A stretch of DNA of 64,000 nt from Cucumis sativus (GCF_000004075.3 NC_026661.2:18814307-18878306); one strand, 5' to 3'; positions 1 through 13,477 are shown, numbered from the stretch's first letter. Notes: generated from the letters alone by a model not told the origin. A program made the numbers and translations.

Positions 1-2
1 CG

Positions 3-149
3 GATTCATCGAGAGAGAAGGGCGTGAACAAAGATTGTAGCTACCAAAATAGATATATCAGGTTTGCTTTCTGCAAAAGTAATGCCACCTTGACTTCTGC
101 TGCACAAAAACTGAGTGAAGCTAAATTTGAATTTCTCAAGATGCATTGA
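3..149 (+). CDS. C-terminal end of a probable class I/II PLP aminotransferase (partial at window edge)
   Basis: From base 3 the third frame is open for 48 codons and stops at TGA 147-149. The peptide contains RYIRFAFCKSNATLTSAAQK, which resembles the end of fold-type I aminotransferases of the kynurenine/methionine aminotransferase kind, where an (I/V)RFAFCK segment followed by a short helix closes the C-terminal domain. The PLP lysine and the rest of the enzyme lie left of the window, so substrate and compartment cannot be read. The minus strand over the same bases is open for 87 codons but shows no family resemblance. The gene identity rests on this short motif from memory; a different aminotransferase subfamily is possible. 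Confidence 0.6.
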   Translation, partial: DSSREKGVNKDCSYQNRYIRFAFCKSNATLTSAAQKLSEAKFEFLKMH

Positions 150-749
150 TTGATTGTAGTGAGCAAGGTGGTTGTTAGTTAGCATGAAGTATTCTATAAT
201 AACCATTGGATATAAAATTGATGTATTTCCTTGGATGCTGGAAACATATGGTTCCAAAACCTTGTCCACTCTCTAGGGAAGAGTTTGTTTTCCCAATTCT
301 TAGGAAAGCAAATGGGCTTTGTATAAGTGATAGCCCAAAAACATCTTGCAAGATTATGAGCCTATCTTTATTAGGATCATGACAATAAATTGTTGATCTG
401 GCTACATTTTCTAGATGGTAAAAAAAGCAAATTTAAAAAGCTACTGATAGTTATCGGATATCCGTATGATATCACTAAATATTTGTTATATTCATAATAT
501 TTTCGTTCTTTCTAAATGTTTATGTGATTTGGTGCCATTTTTCTATTTAATATGCTTAGGAATGGTTTAGTAACAATTTCTTTTTTCACTTCTCTCTATT
601 CACATACCTTAAGATGTTTTATATAGTGTTACCTAACACTTCCTTTTCCTTCTTTTCTAAATAACCAAAAAAAAAAAAAAATTGTTTAAATTACATGCTT
701 ATTTTTAAATTTTTGGATGAATTTTAAAATATTTTTAATGAAGAGGAAT

Positions 750-960
750 TGTAAAAAATAGTAAATTTGACAAAATATTTACATCATATATTAATGTTGT
801 CAAATTCTATCAATGTTAGATATTAATAGACACTGATATGTTTTTATCAGTATAGACAATGATAGAAGTCTATAGTTTTGATCATTGATAGAATTAAAAA
901 ACTAAAAAATTTGTTATAGCTCGTAAGTATTTCTATTTATTTTGTTATTTTTAAAAATGT
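750..960. repeat. TATCA-TGATAG palindrome-rich repeat, copy A
   Basis: Contains several short palindromic words (CTATCAATG, TTATCAGTATAG, AATGATAGAAGTC, CATTGATAG) within about 130 bases, flanked by TTGACAAAATATTT on the left and AAATTTGTTATAGC on the right. The same word set recurs near 12788-12934 and 54670-54900. It is probably a decayed fold-back (MITE-like) element; exact ends are not visible. Confidence 0.45.
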
Positions 961-1356
961 CTCTTTAATGAATAAAAATGTTATGACTTCATTTGATAAT
1001 CATTTGGTATTTGAAAACCATGTTTTGTCATTGTTGTTTGTCAAGATGGTCTCTCTTTCATTATCTATGTTTTAAAGGGAAAAAAATGTTGTATTTCTAA
1101 TGGATGGTTTCAATGTTGTATCAATGCCTAAGATCATTTGAACTCTTGTAATTTAATTGAATTTTCAGTAGGGAGAATTTTGTCTATTGGGACGTAATTT
1201 TGAGAAAAATTTAATAATAAAGAATTAGCTACATTAGTTTAGTTCAAGTTTTATTTAGTTTTATGGTCATTGTTACGTGCAATTCTATAGTTTCACACGT
1301 CAATGTCATTTTTCACTCCTTTTTAATTCAAATCTTAAATTGAATTTGAAAAAACT

Positions 1357-1381
1357 GCAAAAAAAAAAAAAAAAAAAAAAA
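1357..1381. repeat. Poly(A) tract
   Basis: An uninterrupted run of about 25 A residues. It could be the tail of an old retrocopy or SINE, but no recognisable body precedes it. Confidence 0.7.
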
Positions 1382-4179
1382 ACATATATTTACTTTTAAC
1401 TTCATTTACATTCTTTCATTTTCATTAACTTTTTAACATTTAATTGATGTGGTTTTTTTTCCCCTTTCACCATCCAAAACTTTCATTTTCACATTATTTC
1501 ACTTCAAATTATTTTGTAATCATTTTCCCATTTTTTAAAACTATTTTTGCTTTTTGCATTAACATTTATTGTATATACAATTGAATCCTGTTTTATTTTA
1601 TAAAATTGATAATTAAAACTGCTCAACTCTAGTCTAATTTAGCCATAATTAGAGTCTTTCTTGAACTAACCATAATAATTTCCATCCATTTCTATAATCT
1701 TTTCCAAACTGTCATAAATATCAACTTTCATTTCAAATCCCACAAATAAACAGTGCTAAATTATTGATATAATTAAATGATTCTTGAGTTGATTAACCAG
1801 TTAACGTGGACTAAATATTATAATTTAAGCCAACATAGACATATATAGTTCTATTACTACAAAATATGATCTTATCAAACAAGAGGTCAAATACGACACG
1901 ATAAACTCGAACACTATAATTTAGGGGAAAAAACTTAGTGAAGCACATGAATCTGCATCCACATTTTAGTTTTCCTTTTTTGAAAAGGGATTGACATATG
2001 GCAGACCCTCCCACATGAACAAAGCTTGTAGAAACAAGTTTTTGTCAGAAAGTAGGGTTTCATACCATACCCATATGGTTTTATTTTTCTTAAACAAATG
2101 GATGTGACAAATATGTCCTTTTTAACCTATCCTAATACTTTTTCTACCTAAACTACACTACTTTCTCATACATATTCCTGTGCAACATTATATTGTTGGC
2201 TCTTCAAATCTATGTTACTGTCTCAATCTATTTCTCCACTTTACATACATACTCTCTCTAATTCATTCTTAAACAAAACGTTTGTTTTTAACCACCAAAT
2301 TAATCTTTCCGTGATTGCAAATAGAGATTTAACTAAATGAAGATTATATTGAGATTTCGAACGAAATATAAGATTATTTTAAATCTTGTAATAACATTTG
2401 AATCCGAAATTTTGTTTCAAATCAATATCACCTTTCACGTTTTATTAAAAGAAATCTAAATGAGTTTGAAACAATAACATAATAGTTCAATTCTAATAAT
2501 AATCTTTTAAACAAAGAACAAACTATTGATATACAATTTAACCAAATCAAGTAGATTTTAGTAGAGACAAGATTGATGGGATTTAGTTGGATTGAAAATG
2601 AATTGAGTTAAACCAAGAGAACCAATAAAGAAATTAAGAAAAGAAGAAGTATATGAAACAGAATCATTTCAGTTTGATTTGATTTGTTTGGACTCCATGA
2701 ATTATTTGGAATTAAAAATATTACTGGAATACAACTCAAAAAATAAAATAAAAAAAAATCCAAGAATATTGAAAATAATCTCTAAAAAGAACAGAACAAA
2801 AAATAAAAAGATAAAAAAGAAATATTCTGAAAAAGAAAAAGAACAAACAGTAATATTTGTCACATAAAAAAAAAGAAAGCAAAGGAATGAAAGAAATGAC
2901 ATGAAGTTGAAACTGACTAATGGGGCAGTCCTACAATGGTTGACCTTTAACATATACCAACAACACCCATTTTTCCCATTTCATTATTTCATTTCTTCCC
3001 AACTTCAATTACAGGCATATCCTTCATTTACACATTTTCATTTATTAGTCCCATCCTCTTTTTTATCTCCAAGGATTCTCCAATCCTTTCTTATATTCTC
3101 TTCTTTATCTTTCCAACATTAATTATTATAAACTTATCTTTCTCTTTGCTTAAACCCATACTGGTCTCCTTTTTAATACATCCTAGGCTTCTTCAATTTC
3201 ATTCATTATCAAATATTGTTTTCATCAGATATTCAATCGACTTTTCTTTTTCTTTCTAAACTAAAATAAACTATAAATTTAACGTGTGATTATATTATGT
3301 GATAAAGATGATAGGTTAAACACTTTTGTGGAGAAGGATGAATGATTTAAAGAAAAGATGGGGGTGGGGGTGTCCCCCACAATGAGTCATATCATAGGGT
3401 TAGTGAAAAGAAAGGCTTAAAATAAATAATAATGCATCCACTGCATGACATTGTTAGATTGTCATCACCAAAAAGGGGCACATAAATCTTTGGTACCAAA
3501 ATATATTGTGTATGGTCACACATAGTTATTTGTTGCAAAATCATTGGTTGAATTTTGCAACACCTTACCATTACAAAAGCTACTCTACATTATTTTGTTG
3601 TTTGATTTATATAAATGTTTACAAAATAATATTTGATCTTTTGTTAACATTTCAAAAATTAATTAATTGTCATTAAGATACAAATCTTAGATGAAATAAA
3701 GCTTGAGATGTCATGTGTAACAGTGGCGTGAAGTAAAATTGGTATTCGGACACCATCTTGTCATTTTAGGTTATATTTTGTTATTCTTGGAACTTCAATT
3801 AATTACTTTCAGCCCAAAATTCTAATGAATTTCTATGTCAAATGTATAATATATATGTTGTCATGAAAGAGAAATGATAATTGATATGAAACTTAAATTA
3901 GAAATTTGAGAATTAGGAGTCGTTTTGTTATTTGAACTCTTAATAGTACATCTTAAAAGGTCCACAAAATCAATTCAACATAGCTTTCCATTTCAACAGG
4001 AGTTTAGAAAGGCTGAGAGTTTAGCTAAACAGCAAAAAATCGTCAATGTAAAGATAAATAGTTGATGAGCCACACAAGTTAATGAAAATGAATTTCTTTA
4101 CGTTTTTAAAAAGTAGTTGATGGATGAAAAATGTCACTATTACTTTACATTGACATTCAACACATACCAATAAAGATTG

Positions 4180-4418
4180 ACTCTTCAAGGGCTTTTCCAT
4201 ATACTTGACAGACAAAAAACGTCAAAGTTCTCTTTCTTAATGACCAAAAACATCAAGAAATGGTTTTGGATAATATGTGTTGGCTATCAAGAAAACTGAG
4301 TTTTTTTTATAGACAGACTTTCTTGATGGTTGTCTGGTTGGTATAGGCTTTTGGCCATCAACGAAGTAGACAAATTTTTATATGTTTTGCCCATAAAAAA
4401 GCCAAAATTGTAGTAGTG
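4180..4418 (-). mobile_element. CACTA-like non-autonomous transposon fragment (one terminus)
   Basis: Read on the minus strand, the stretch begins at 4418 with CACTACTACAATTTTGGC, followed by short reiterated words around ATCAAGAAA and GACGTTTTT. CMC/EnSpm (CACTA) elements start with CACTA and carry subterminal repeats, and many small plant relatives begin CACTACAA followed by a TGGC-like stretch. I could not find a matching opposite terminus with a 3-bp target duplication, so this looks truncated. The inner boundary is approximate. Confidence 0.4.
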
Positions 4419-7400
4419 TGATTGAATTCTGTGGAGATAAAGAGAACTATCAATCTATTTATGGTTTAAACAATTACTTGAATACTCAAGCATGTATGTT
4501 GTTTAAAAAAATGATCAAGCATGCAACTCTAGAACAAGAATTGTAAAAATGATTGGATATGGTAATGAATAATCTTCTCCATCGATAATACATAGGAAAC
4601 TATCACTCCAAAAAAAAAAAAATTCAAAACCCAAAACTTTCTTCTTGTACAACCTAATGACCAAATTTTAGATGGTCTTCCAAAACCCTAATGTGTAGCA
4701 CATCGTATATCTTAGTAAAATAAAATAAAAATATCCTTATATAACATATTTTGGAAAGGATCATAAAATTGGAAACAATAAAAGTACATCAAAACTACCA
4801 AAGAAAATATAAATAATAACTTTGACCAACTCACGCTCCAATAATAGTACAGATAATACTATAATTTTAGAAGAATATGAGTCACATTCTTTCAACAAAT
4901 TACAAAATTAAGGACATATTTGTAACTTAACCAAAATCGCTCTTTACAACCAAACCATACTTCTAAAAACTACTATGGACACATTTTGAGCAAAGATTAG
5001 ATTGACTAAGTACTGAGGGACTATATCATAGATTTAAGAACCAAAGAAACAACTCACCTCCATCCCAATTTTGCTCCTTTGACTCTCAAACGTGTCATAA
5101 TTCTTACACTTGTACATACTAATAATAACACTTTAGGGAATCTAATAATAGAAGTGGGATGATAATGCAAAATAACTTGGGAGAGACAAAATGACATCTC
5201 ATGTGAAGTGAAATGTGTTTGAAAATAAAGTGATACATATATTTATAAATAGCTAGTAATAGTTGAAAGTGGAGAAAGAAAGAAGAAAGAGTCTATTAGA
5301 GATGTAATTTAAGTGTCCGAATAATATAAGATTGTACCATAAGAAAGCATTTGAAACCTACAATGCAGCTTCACAAATTTGATCTCAATCTCTCATTTCA
5401 TCCATCCATCCAACTTTTTTTGTTGCGTAGAGAGAGAAGAAAACCGGCGTAGTAAAGGAATGATGGATCGATTTTTTTTCTTTCTTTTATATTAAGGTTA
5501 ACTAAAAAACCAAATTGAAGTTCAATGAAAAGACAATACCAAAGGGTTTGGATTCTTTATCGATTTAGGTTTATGTTAGTTTTGGTCTTCGATTTTGAGT
5601 CCAACTTGGTTTTTTTCCTCCTTCAATTTTCAATGGTTTGATTCTGTATGGATCTTAAGCATTGTGATAGTTTACTTTTTTTTTTTTTGGTTACACTGAT
5701 AGTAGTGATAATGGGGCAGGGCCAAGGCAACCCACTAAAATAATTTGTCCTCACACAGCAAAAAATTATTCTAATATTGAATGTGGAAGAGAGAATGATG
5801 GATTTGACACCATCATGACATTGGCAAAGGGATGAACTCCTTGCTTCCTTGTCTCCCTCCCTCCCTCTAATGTTGCCCTTTGGCTACTTCAATTCTTTCC
5901 TTTCTTTTCTTTTCTTTTCTTTCTATCTCGATGAAGTGACATAATTTCGTGCAATTATTTCATAACTCTTACAATCATATTTTTGCTTCACTTTCAAGTT
6001 CCATAAAGTATTTACTATATATAGTAACATTGTTTGAGTGCGGGTGACTATTACAAATAAATGAAGGGACACGAGACAAAATTATAACTTACAGCTGGAG
6101 AATAAAAGACGATGTATATACAAGTTATTCATATATTTGTCAAATAAAATTAGTTCAATAAATGACATAATCCATTAGTCTTTTAATTTTTTCTTTCTTT
6201 ATTCAACTTTGCTTGATGCTAAAAGACATTCATTATTGTTACACTGTATCACTCATCAATTGAGCGTTATCTAAACTTTTAACATAATCTTTTTATTATG
6301 TATTCTAAAAAGAAATTAAAAAATAATTAATATAATCTCGAATATAACTCATTTTTTCCTTTGTTGAAATGTCTTATGTATGTTCGTATATATAGTAATG
6401 TATATTGCTTTCCAAGATAATAAAACAAATTTTCTCCCTACCTATAGATGTAGAGTCGTGACTCATAGTTAGTCAACTAAACAAAGATAATGAAAAATAA
6501 CAATGATTCATGTTGTTGGAATGCCATGTATTTGTTATTTGACACCACAAACAACTAAGTACGGGGTTTAGATAACGTGCTATAAATAATCTAACTCTAT
6601 AATTTAGTTGCATCGTTTATACTTTGAAAAACATTCTATACAATAATATTGTTTTTCCTCTACTTCACGGACATAGCTAATACATTGTTAGTGAACCACT
6701 CATATTCATGTGTGTCGATCTTCTTTTTACGTCTCTTTACATTCCTTGTTAATTTTGTAACAGGTGCAATACATAACATGAACCAAAATCATGATATAAT
6801 GTAGATTATTAGCATACTGTACTCATTAATTAAAAAAAAAATTAGAAGCAAAAATGTATAGATAAGGTTGATTATCAGTAAGCTATAAGTGGACATGTAA
6901 GACACAGTTGTAGTTGAGTTTACATAGAAAAAGAGAGCATATACAATCACAATAAGAATAAATTGAAACAAAAATGTGTTATGGGAGACAGATTATATTG
7001 TGTGCACACATACTCCAAATTGCGAAACCCTAAATAAAAAATCCACCAAAGCAAAATGAAATGGAAAACCCAAAGGTGGCCGACACCTCAACTGATCACC
7101 TAACCCAATTACAAAGCGACACTCAAACACATATGTCCTCCCATGCACTTGTATGCATGACGTAATCTTATCATTCAATCTAATCCAAAATCTTCACTCT
7201 ACCCTTAGCTACCAAACATTATTAATCTTATCATATATAATATAATAATGTAGCTCTATAATATGTACTTTACCTCTCCTCACATCCCATCCTTCTTCCC
7301 ACTTTCCCTTCCTTTTTAACATCCTTTTTAAACACTGCCCACATTCAATTCTTTATATTCATTGCTGCTTTGAATTGGATATACTTAGATTGTCCCTATT

Positions 7401-7915
7401 TCAATTTCATTCATTAAGTTATTTGGAATACAATTAGAGTTAATTCGGATCATGGTTTCCAATTAGAATGACTAGTATTTTGTTATATACACTGAATAAG
7501 ATATAGCTAAACCCTTTAAATTTTTATCTTTAATAAACAATATACAAATTATAATATTAAATAGTTAAATCCTATGACTTCTTTTTTTTCAAAACCAAAG
7601 TGAGTGCTTCAAAGAAGTTACAAACTGACAAACTCCATCTATACATGTAGAGGTAAATTAAGGTAAGTAAGAATTTCTTTTTTTAAAAAAAGATGTGTTT
7701 GAGTGTAGAAGTGCATTTGAGTATCTGTGCTAAGTGAATACCTCATAACACTCTCATCATCTCTAATTTCTATAGATTTTTTTAATTACAAAAAAGAATA
7801 CTTACCTAGTTTAATTATAATCCTCCAACTTCATTCTTCAATTCCTATAAATTAATTTTAATAGTTAATAGATTATTTTAGAAGATTAGTTAGACGTTAA
7901 AATTTAAACACGACA

Positions 7916-7918
<3 letters not shown>

Positions 7919-7960
<42 letters not shown>
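7919..7960. repeat. (AT)n microsatellite, 42 bp
   Basis: Perfect alternating AT run of 21 units in intergenic DNA; likely length-polymorphic. Confidence 0.95.
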
Positions 7961-7962
<2 letters not shown>

Positions 7963-10900
7963 TTCATGTATCAATAACAATAAGTTTATATGATAGGGAA
8001 AGAATGGCTAACAAAACATGAAGACTTGTGTATCAATGTGATGCTTGGCATATAACTCCAATGTTTGTAAAAAATGGATATAACTACAATTTTGAAGTTG
8101 GTGAGTAGACAATAAATTTATAACTTTGAAGGTTATAATTCTTCATAGAATTTTAGAGTTACAATAGAACCCGTTTTATCTCCTCAAGTCGAAGAACGTG
8201 AGGGGCATACCCCATTGACAATGTTGCTAGGCTTGACATTAGCCAAAGCCAAGGCTAAGAACAACTTTTCTTAGGCCTTGATCTTAGAACGATGTTCTTT
8301 GGACCAAGGCCATGCACACTAACTTAGACTAAGTTCTGATTAACACTGTCTTTTCTCGACTCATTCAATTTTGATTTTAAAGCAATTTTAATTATTTGGT
8401 TATTTTGACCGTGCACATTTTGATTCTTGGGGTGATGTTCTTAGACCGAGGTGGGTACATTAGCTTGGATCAAACTCTTGCCCACTTCCTTAACCCCATT
8501 TTGACCTTAGGCTACATGTGACTCTTATGTTGTTGCTTTCTTAACCCTATCGCTTTTATTTTGTTAGATTTGTTTATGCTCAACCGTCCAAAATCATCCA
8601 TGACCATAATAGTACTAGTTATGATGAGAGAACAAAAAAGAAAAGAAAATCTTTTAATTTGAATGCAAACAAAACAAAATGTCATTCAAAGGATGGTGGA
8701 ATAAGAGTGGATTCAATCCATCATCCATTTATAACCTCAAACTTTGATGAAAACATATCTTAAAGATATTCTTAGATCTTTTTGTTGATCTTCTCTTTGA
8801 TATGCACATTATTGGAAGAATTCACATCCTCTTCCATTATAGTTTTTCTCGTCAAAAATTAATATCGTTAAATTGAGAATATTCTAATCAATAGTTGAAT
8901 TAGGTTAATTCATAAATTGACTTAATTTTGTTTTAGTTCAATAATTACAATATAGGGTATGATGGTTGAATAATAGTAATTATGCTTTATACACTAAACT
9001 ATGTTATAATTAACTACTAATTTAAAATCTTAGCACAATATATATAAATGTCTCATAAAAGGCCAAACGATTTAATTTCAATAACTATATATTCAAATAA
9101 TAGTCAAGGCTATGCACTGAGTATTGATCAATTAAATGAAAGTATTAATTTTAGAGTGGGCCTCATAGTATGCATAGATTCTTTATACAATTTATAGTCC
9201 ACAAAAGGTCACATCAATTGTGCAACTATCTTATCATAGAAAAAAAAGATTATGATTGACTATATATTGAGGAAGACAACAATACAACAACACATAGTTG
9301 GTGATTCATGATGAAAAATATTTTAATTAATTGTTTCAATATCTTTATTTTCTATTCAATTTGCATTCATTTTTCTTAATATTTACATTAATATTTAGGA
9401 TATGAGAGGACCGCATGAGCAATGACAACCTCGATTCTCATTAAGAGGTCTAATGAAGGACCTATATAATTAAGTTAGGAGTACATATCTCTCGTGAACA
9501 ATACAATAATAGCGTCCTATAAACAAAGGGGTTTAGAAGCCTAGTAGCATAGATTGGTTTTTAAATTGAATGGGTGTATTATTGTAAAAATGGATGGTTT
9601 GAATGTTTTAATTATGTAGTCCAAAGTACATTCATTGTATGGGGAGTAAAAATTGAAGAATTCATAACTTTAATCATAAATGGTCTATAGGTTATGGCCC
9701 CATTTATTGTACACTAAGGTTAAAGGGTTGTCGTATTAAACAACACAAGATGACAAACGTGTAGTTAAAAGAATTGGATTCAATGACCAACTCAACTACT
9801 TTTTACTTTTTACTTTTACTTTTTGTTTTTTACACTTTTTACCGTCCTATATTTTAAAAAGAAAGATGATTTCATGCTGTTATTTATCCCAACTTTCTAT
9901 TATTTTTATTTGAATTGACTTTTTACTAACAATCATCTTATGTGAATTTTTTTAAAAATTTGTTGTATAAACAAATTCTTAATTTTATAAAATATAAATA
10001 TAAATTGATAAATAAGTTGTCATTTTTTAAAAATAAGCTTTGATTTCTTATCAATAATATTGGTAAAAGTAAACAATAATGGTTTGTTCTCATAATAATA
10101 CATTTCAGTAACTCTTAAACAATAATAGTTTCGTAGTTTGTAAATAAATTTTAACTTTTAAACTTTGTTACCAAACATACCCATTATATGAAAATATGAA
10201 ATACAATTTCTATTTTTATTAAATTTTTTATTTTTAAATTCTTCATATATATGTTTTATAACATTTAAGAAAGAATTTATTAGATATATATAGTTTGATA
10301 TTTAGTTTTTTATTCTTTTAAAATTAAGTTTACAACACTATTTTTACTACATATTCTTTTTCTTCTTTTTTATATACTATTTTATTAATAATTTTTTAAA
10401 AACCAAGCTAAATTTTTTAAATTAATTTTTAACCATTTTACAATATGATACTCGTTTTCATTTAGTACAATCTAGGATCTTAGGATGCAACAGCATATCA
10501 CGTACATTAACAACTTTTCTTTTGTCTTTCTTGATACAAGTTTATTTATAAAATGACTAGTTGTTCTCGTATATTTCTCTTCTCTTTTCAATCACACACT
10601 TGGAGGTATAGTTTAATGTCTATAAATTTTAAAATAATCTAAGCTTAAACTTTGAGAGGTTATAAGTTTATGCTAGACCAACGTGGAGATTCACGTACAC
10701 ATGATGGAAGATATCCAAACTCCAACGTTTTTTGTGTCCTTAAATTTACACTAATGCACAATGGCTTTCTACAATTAATAATGTCCTCTCTCAACCTTTT
10801 GAGTTGAGTTATGTGGTGTTCATGACATGGTGTTTAGGATGAGAGGGAAAGAGAAGATAGTGGTGACAAAAAAAGAGAGAAGAAGATAGAGGTGAGAGAG

Positions 10901-11145
10901 AAGAAGAAAAAAGTCGTGAATCTAATTAAAGTTGAGAAAATAAAAGGATGAAATGAGAGAAGAGAGGGAAAATAACCATTAAATTAGACTCAAAATTCAA
11001 AAGTGGAAAGATTATGAATTAAATCTACAAAAACTATTACACACATAAGTTTTAAAAAGGATTTAAATTAAGTTGGTACTTTTTTAATAAGTTGAAAAAT
11101 AAAATTGTACAATGTGCAATGCTTTCAAAATTCACATCACCAAAG

Positions 11146-11146
<1 letters not shown>

Positions 11147-11176
<30 letters not shown>

Positions 11177-11179
11177 AAA
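11147..11179. repeat. (GAAA)n microsatellite upstream of the zinc-finger gene
   Basis: About eight GAAA units ending some 90 bases before the start codon of the zinc-finger gene and directly upstream of its TATA-like box. Confidence 0.9.
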
Positions 11180-11183
11180 TGGC

Positions 11184-11190
11184 TATAAAT
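11184..11190 (+). promoter_or_regulatory. TATA-like box of the zinc-finger gene
   Basis: TATAAAT lies 84 bases upstream of the ATG, a normal distance for a plant gene with a short leader. It follows directly after the (GAAA)n tract. Placement is inferred from sequence and spacing only. Confidence 0.5.
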
Positions 11191-11267
11191 GTAGCCTACA
11201 TCATCATCATCATCAATAAATAAGAGAAAAAAACCATACAAAAACAAATTAAGCTCCGTCCAATAAA

Positions 11268-11789
11268 ATGTCCAATCACAACCCCTCCTCCATCCTAAAG
11301 CTTTTTGGCTTCCCATTGGTCGAACACGACGACAATCCCCCGGAGACACCTGACGGCGCCGGTGGCGCTGACACTACTATTTCCGAAGACGATAGAAAGT
11401 TTCGCTGCCAGTTCTGCCGTCGAGTTTTCGCCAACTCCCAAGCCCTCGGTGGCCACCAGAATGCCCACAAGAGAGAGCGCCAAAGGGCCAAGCGCGCCCT
11501 TTATTTCCACGCCGCCGCACTTCGACCACCATCGCTTTATTCCAGTGTTTTCCCTTCCAACATTGGCGGTGATGGGGGTGCTTCTAGAATTCTGCATCGG
11601 AACAATAACAGTAACGGGTACTTCACGGAGACGGCGGCGTACGGCGGCGTATCGGCATCATCAGGGAGGTGGATGTTTGGGAATTCGAGTGAAGGAAATA
11701 TGGAAAATTCAGGTTGTAAATTGGGAGGTGAAAAGGGATTGTGTGTTGATCTTCATCTTAAACTTTCTCCATCTAATTCCTCAACTTAA
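11268..11789 (+). CDS. Single C2H2 zinc-finger transcriptional repressor (GIS/ZFP5-ZFP6-ZFP8-like)
   Basis: Intronless, 173 residues. One plant-type C2H2 finger spans about residues 47-67 (C47, C50, H63, H67) with the plant signature QALGGH at 58-63. The N terminus carries the LKLFGF patch (residues 10-15) seen in the ZFP5/ZFP6/ZFP8/GIS group, and the C terminus ends with an EAR repression motif DLHLKL (161-166). In Arabidopsis this family links gibberellin and cytokinin signals to trichome and root-hair initiation, and cucurbit members act in trichome or fruit-spine development; transfer of that role here is inference. The ATG is the first in frame and sits 84 bases after a TATA-like box. 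The overlapping open frames on both strands are shadows produced by the locally high GC content. Which subgroup member this is cannot be settled by eye. Confidence 0.9.
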   Translation: MSNHNPSSILKLFGFPLVEHDDNPPETPDGAGGADTTISEDDRKFRCQFCRRVFANSQALGGHQNAHKRERQRAKRALYFHAAALRPPSLYSSVFPSNIGGDGGASRILHRNNNSNGYFTETAAYGGVSASSGRWMFGNSSEGNMENSGCKLGGEKGLCVDLHLKLSPSNSST

Positions 11790-11828
11790 TTAATTATATC
11801 TTCAATTTTGTTGCAAATTTCTGTTTTC

Positions 11829-11867
<39 letters not shown>

Positions 11868-13477
11868 CATTCTTTCAAAATTAACTTGAAAAGTTTGACA
11901 TATGATGATTCACTTTTGTTTCCTTAACCTTTTGTTAGAAATTTTGTTTTTTTTTTTTTTTTTGTTTGTTTTCATTTATAAATTTGTTTTCTTCTTACAC
12001 AATTGAAAATTTTTCAAAGAAAAAAAAGCAAACTAATTAAGTTTTTTTCCCTCTATTGATGGAGATTTGAAGTTAGTGTTCTAAGACAAAATGCCTAAAT
12101 TAACCGAGGAATACACTTAAAAGTCAGATTAACTACATATTATAGCTAAATTTTGTTAAATTTGTATGAGTTATAATTAATTCGGTCGTTAACTTATGCA
12201 TAAAAAATTTATTTTTTATTTAGTTATAAATTGAACATCGTAACACTATTCTAAAGAATGAAATTACAAATTTAAAGTAAATTGATTGAAACACCATTCT
12301 AAGCTATTATATGAGTGCTACTTGTTCAATCAAAAGGCCAGCAAATGTGTTATCCTTGCATGATACATTGCAAGTTTGAGGAGCATATAAATTAAAAGAA
12401 CATCTTATACAAGTTGTCGATGATAAGCTACCTCGAATTGCATCGACAATGATCGTCTACGGTTCGTCTCTTTCTTCTAAAAAAATTTCAAAACAATCAA
12501 AGTATTTTATTATAATCCATGGAAAGGTACGACTGTAAAGCTATTGTAACTCATATTTAGAAGAGCAGAGACTATTTGAGTATAAGGTTCCAACCATCTA
12601 ATTAACAAATCTTTGAACATACTGTACTATACAACCAACATAATTGAATATTGGCCCAATGCTATTAATTGGGCCTCTATCTCATAAAGTAATTTTGCAC
12701 TTGGTGTGTTGCTTCCTTTCTTTTTCTTTTTCTTTTTTATCTCGTGGAATTAGAAGATAGAGTATATGATATACATACCAATACATATTAAAAAATTATA
12801 AATATAACAAAGTCTATCGTTTATAAACTGTGTTTTATCGATGATAGACCAATATTTGTAACTTAATCTATCAGTGATAAACTCTCATCGTTGATACTTT
12901 GACAGATTTTGTTATATATTTGCAATTTTTAAAAGATGTCGTTATATAATTAATTATTTTGAATTTAGCTAAAGGTTATATTTGCAACTATCCCTAAAAG
13001 ATAATATGGTCTCATAGTTATAACATTAAAAGATAATATTTTCTTCGTTCCTCGAAACGTTCATGCATCATCTTTATCAAAAGTTACCAAGAAAAAGAAA
13101 TTAGTTTTGAAATATAATGCTAAGGCTCAAAAGAAATTGATAAGGAGAAAAATATAAGTAGTATCTTTTAATTTAAAAAATGGTGACCCATTACAACCAG
13201 CCTCAAAAATACATTGAGTCGTATCAAAACTTAAAAAAATAAATATAACAAAAAAAGTATTGTGTTTTCTTTTTCCTTTATTTGTCATCGACTTTGAGGA
13301 GTGATGAATGAAGTATTCTATCTGAAACTCTAGTCTCTTTTGACTCAAAACAAATAAGAAATTAAAAACAACACAATAATTTGAATCCATAGTAAGATTT
13401 ATGCATACTCCATCTCTACATCGTCCTCTTGTAGAGATATTTGATTAACACATCATTTCTTCTTAATTATTTCCATC
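11790..13477. other. Intergenic region between zinc-finger and DUF761 genes
   Basis: Holds the 3' flank of the zinc-finger gene with a (TTA)n tract at about 11830-11860, and a fold-back repeat at about 12788-12934. No convincing coding frame; the minus-strand open stretch at 13127-13390 translates to low-complexity Phe/Asn-rich sequence. Confidence 0.6.
12788..12934. mobile_element. Fold-back (MITE-like) repeat with imperfect terminal inverted repeats, copy B
   Basis: The left arm (12788-12819, TTAAAAAATTATAAATATAA...) and the reverse complement of the right arm (12899-12934, TTTTAAAAATTGCAAATATA...) align over roughly 30 bases, both running into ACAAAGTCTATC / ACAAAATCTGTC. The centre is made of TATCG-ATGATAGA-type palindromes. 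This organisation, without coding capacity, fits a MITE-like element. I associate similar TGATAGAC-rich repeats with cucumber and melon genomes, but that is memory, not a search. Confidence 0.55.

Larger units (their letters stand above)
150..11267. other. Long gene-poor AT-rich intergenic region
   Basis: No open frame here looks like a plant protein. Open stretches such as 2679-2867 or 6789-6971 are low-complexity Lys/Asn/Ile or Phe/Leu translations of A/T-rich DNA. Visible contents are a poly(A) run near 1357-1381, a fold-back-like repeat (about 750-960), a CACTA-like terminus ending at 4418, a 42-bp (AT)n tract at 7919-7960, and a slightly GC-richer stretch at about 8170-8500 with repeated AGGCCTTG/CCAAGGCC words that may be transposon debris. 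The first 200 bases are probably the 3' UTR of the aminotransferase gene. Confidence 0.6.

Noticed and set aside
2679-2953. Overlapping open frames on both strands
   Set aside because: Low-complexity Lys/Asn/Ile and Phe/Leu translations of A-rich DNA.
11276-11793. Long open frames on both strands overlapping the zinc-finger gene
   Set aside because: They arise from the GC-rich coding sequence; only the 11268-11789 frame has the C2H2 finger and EAR motif.
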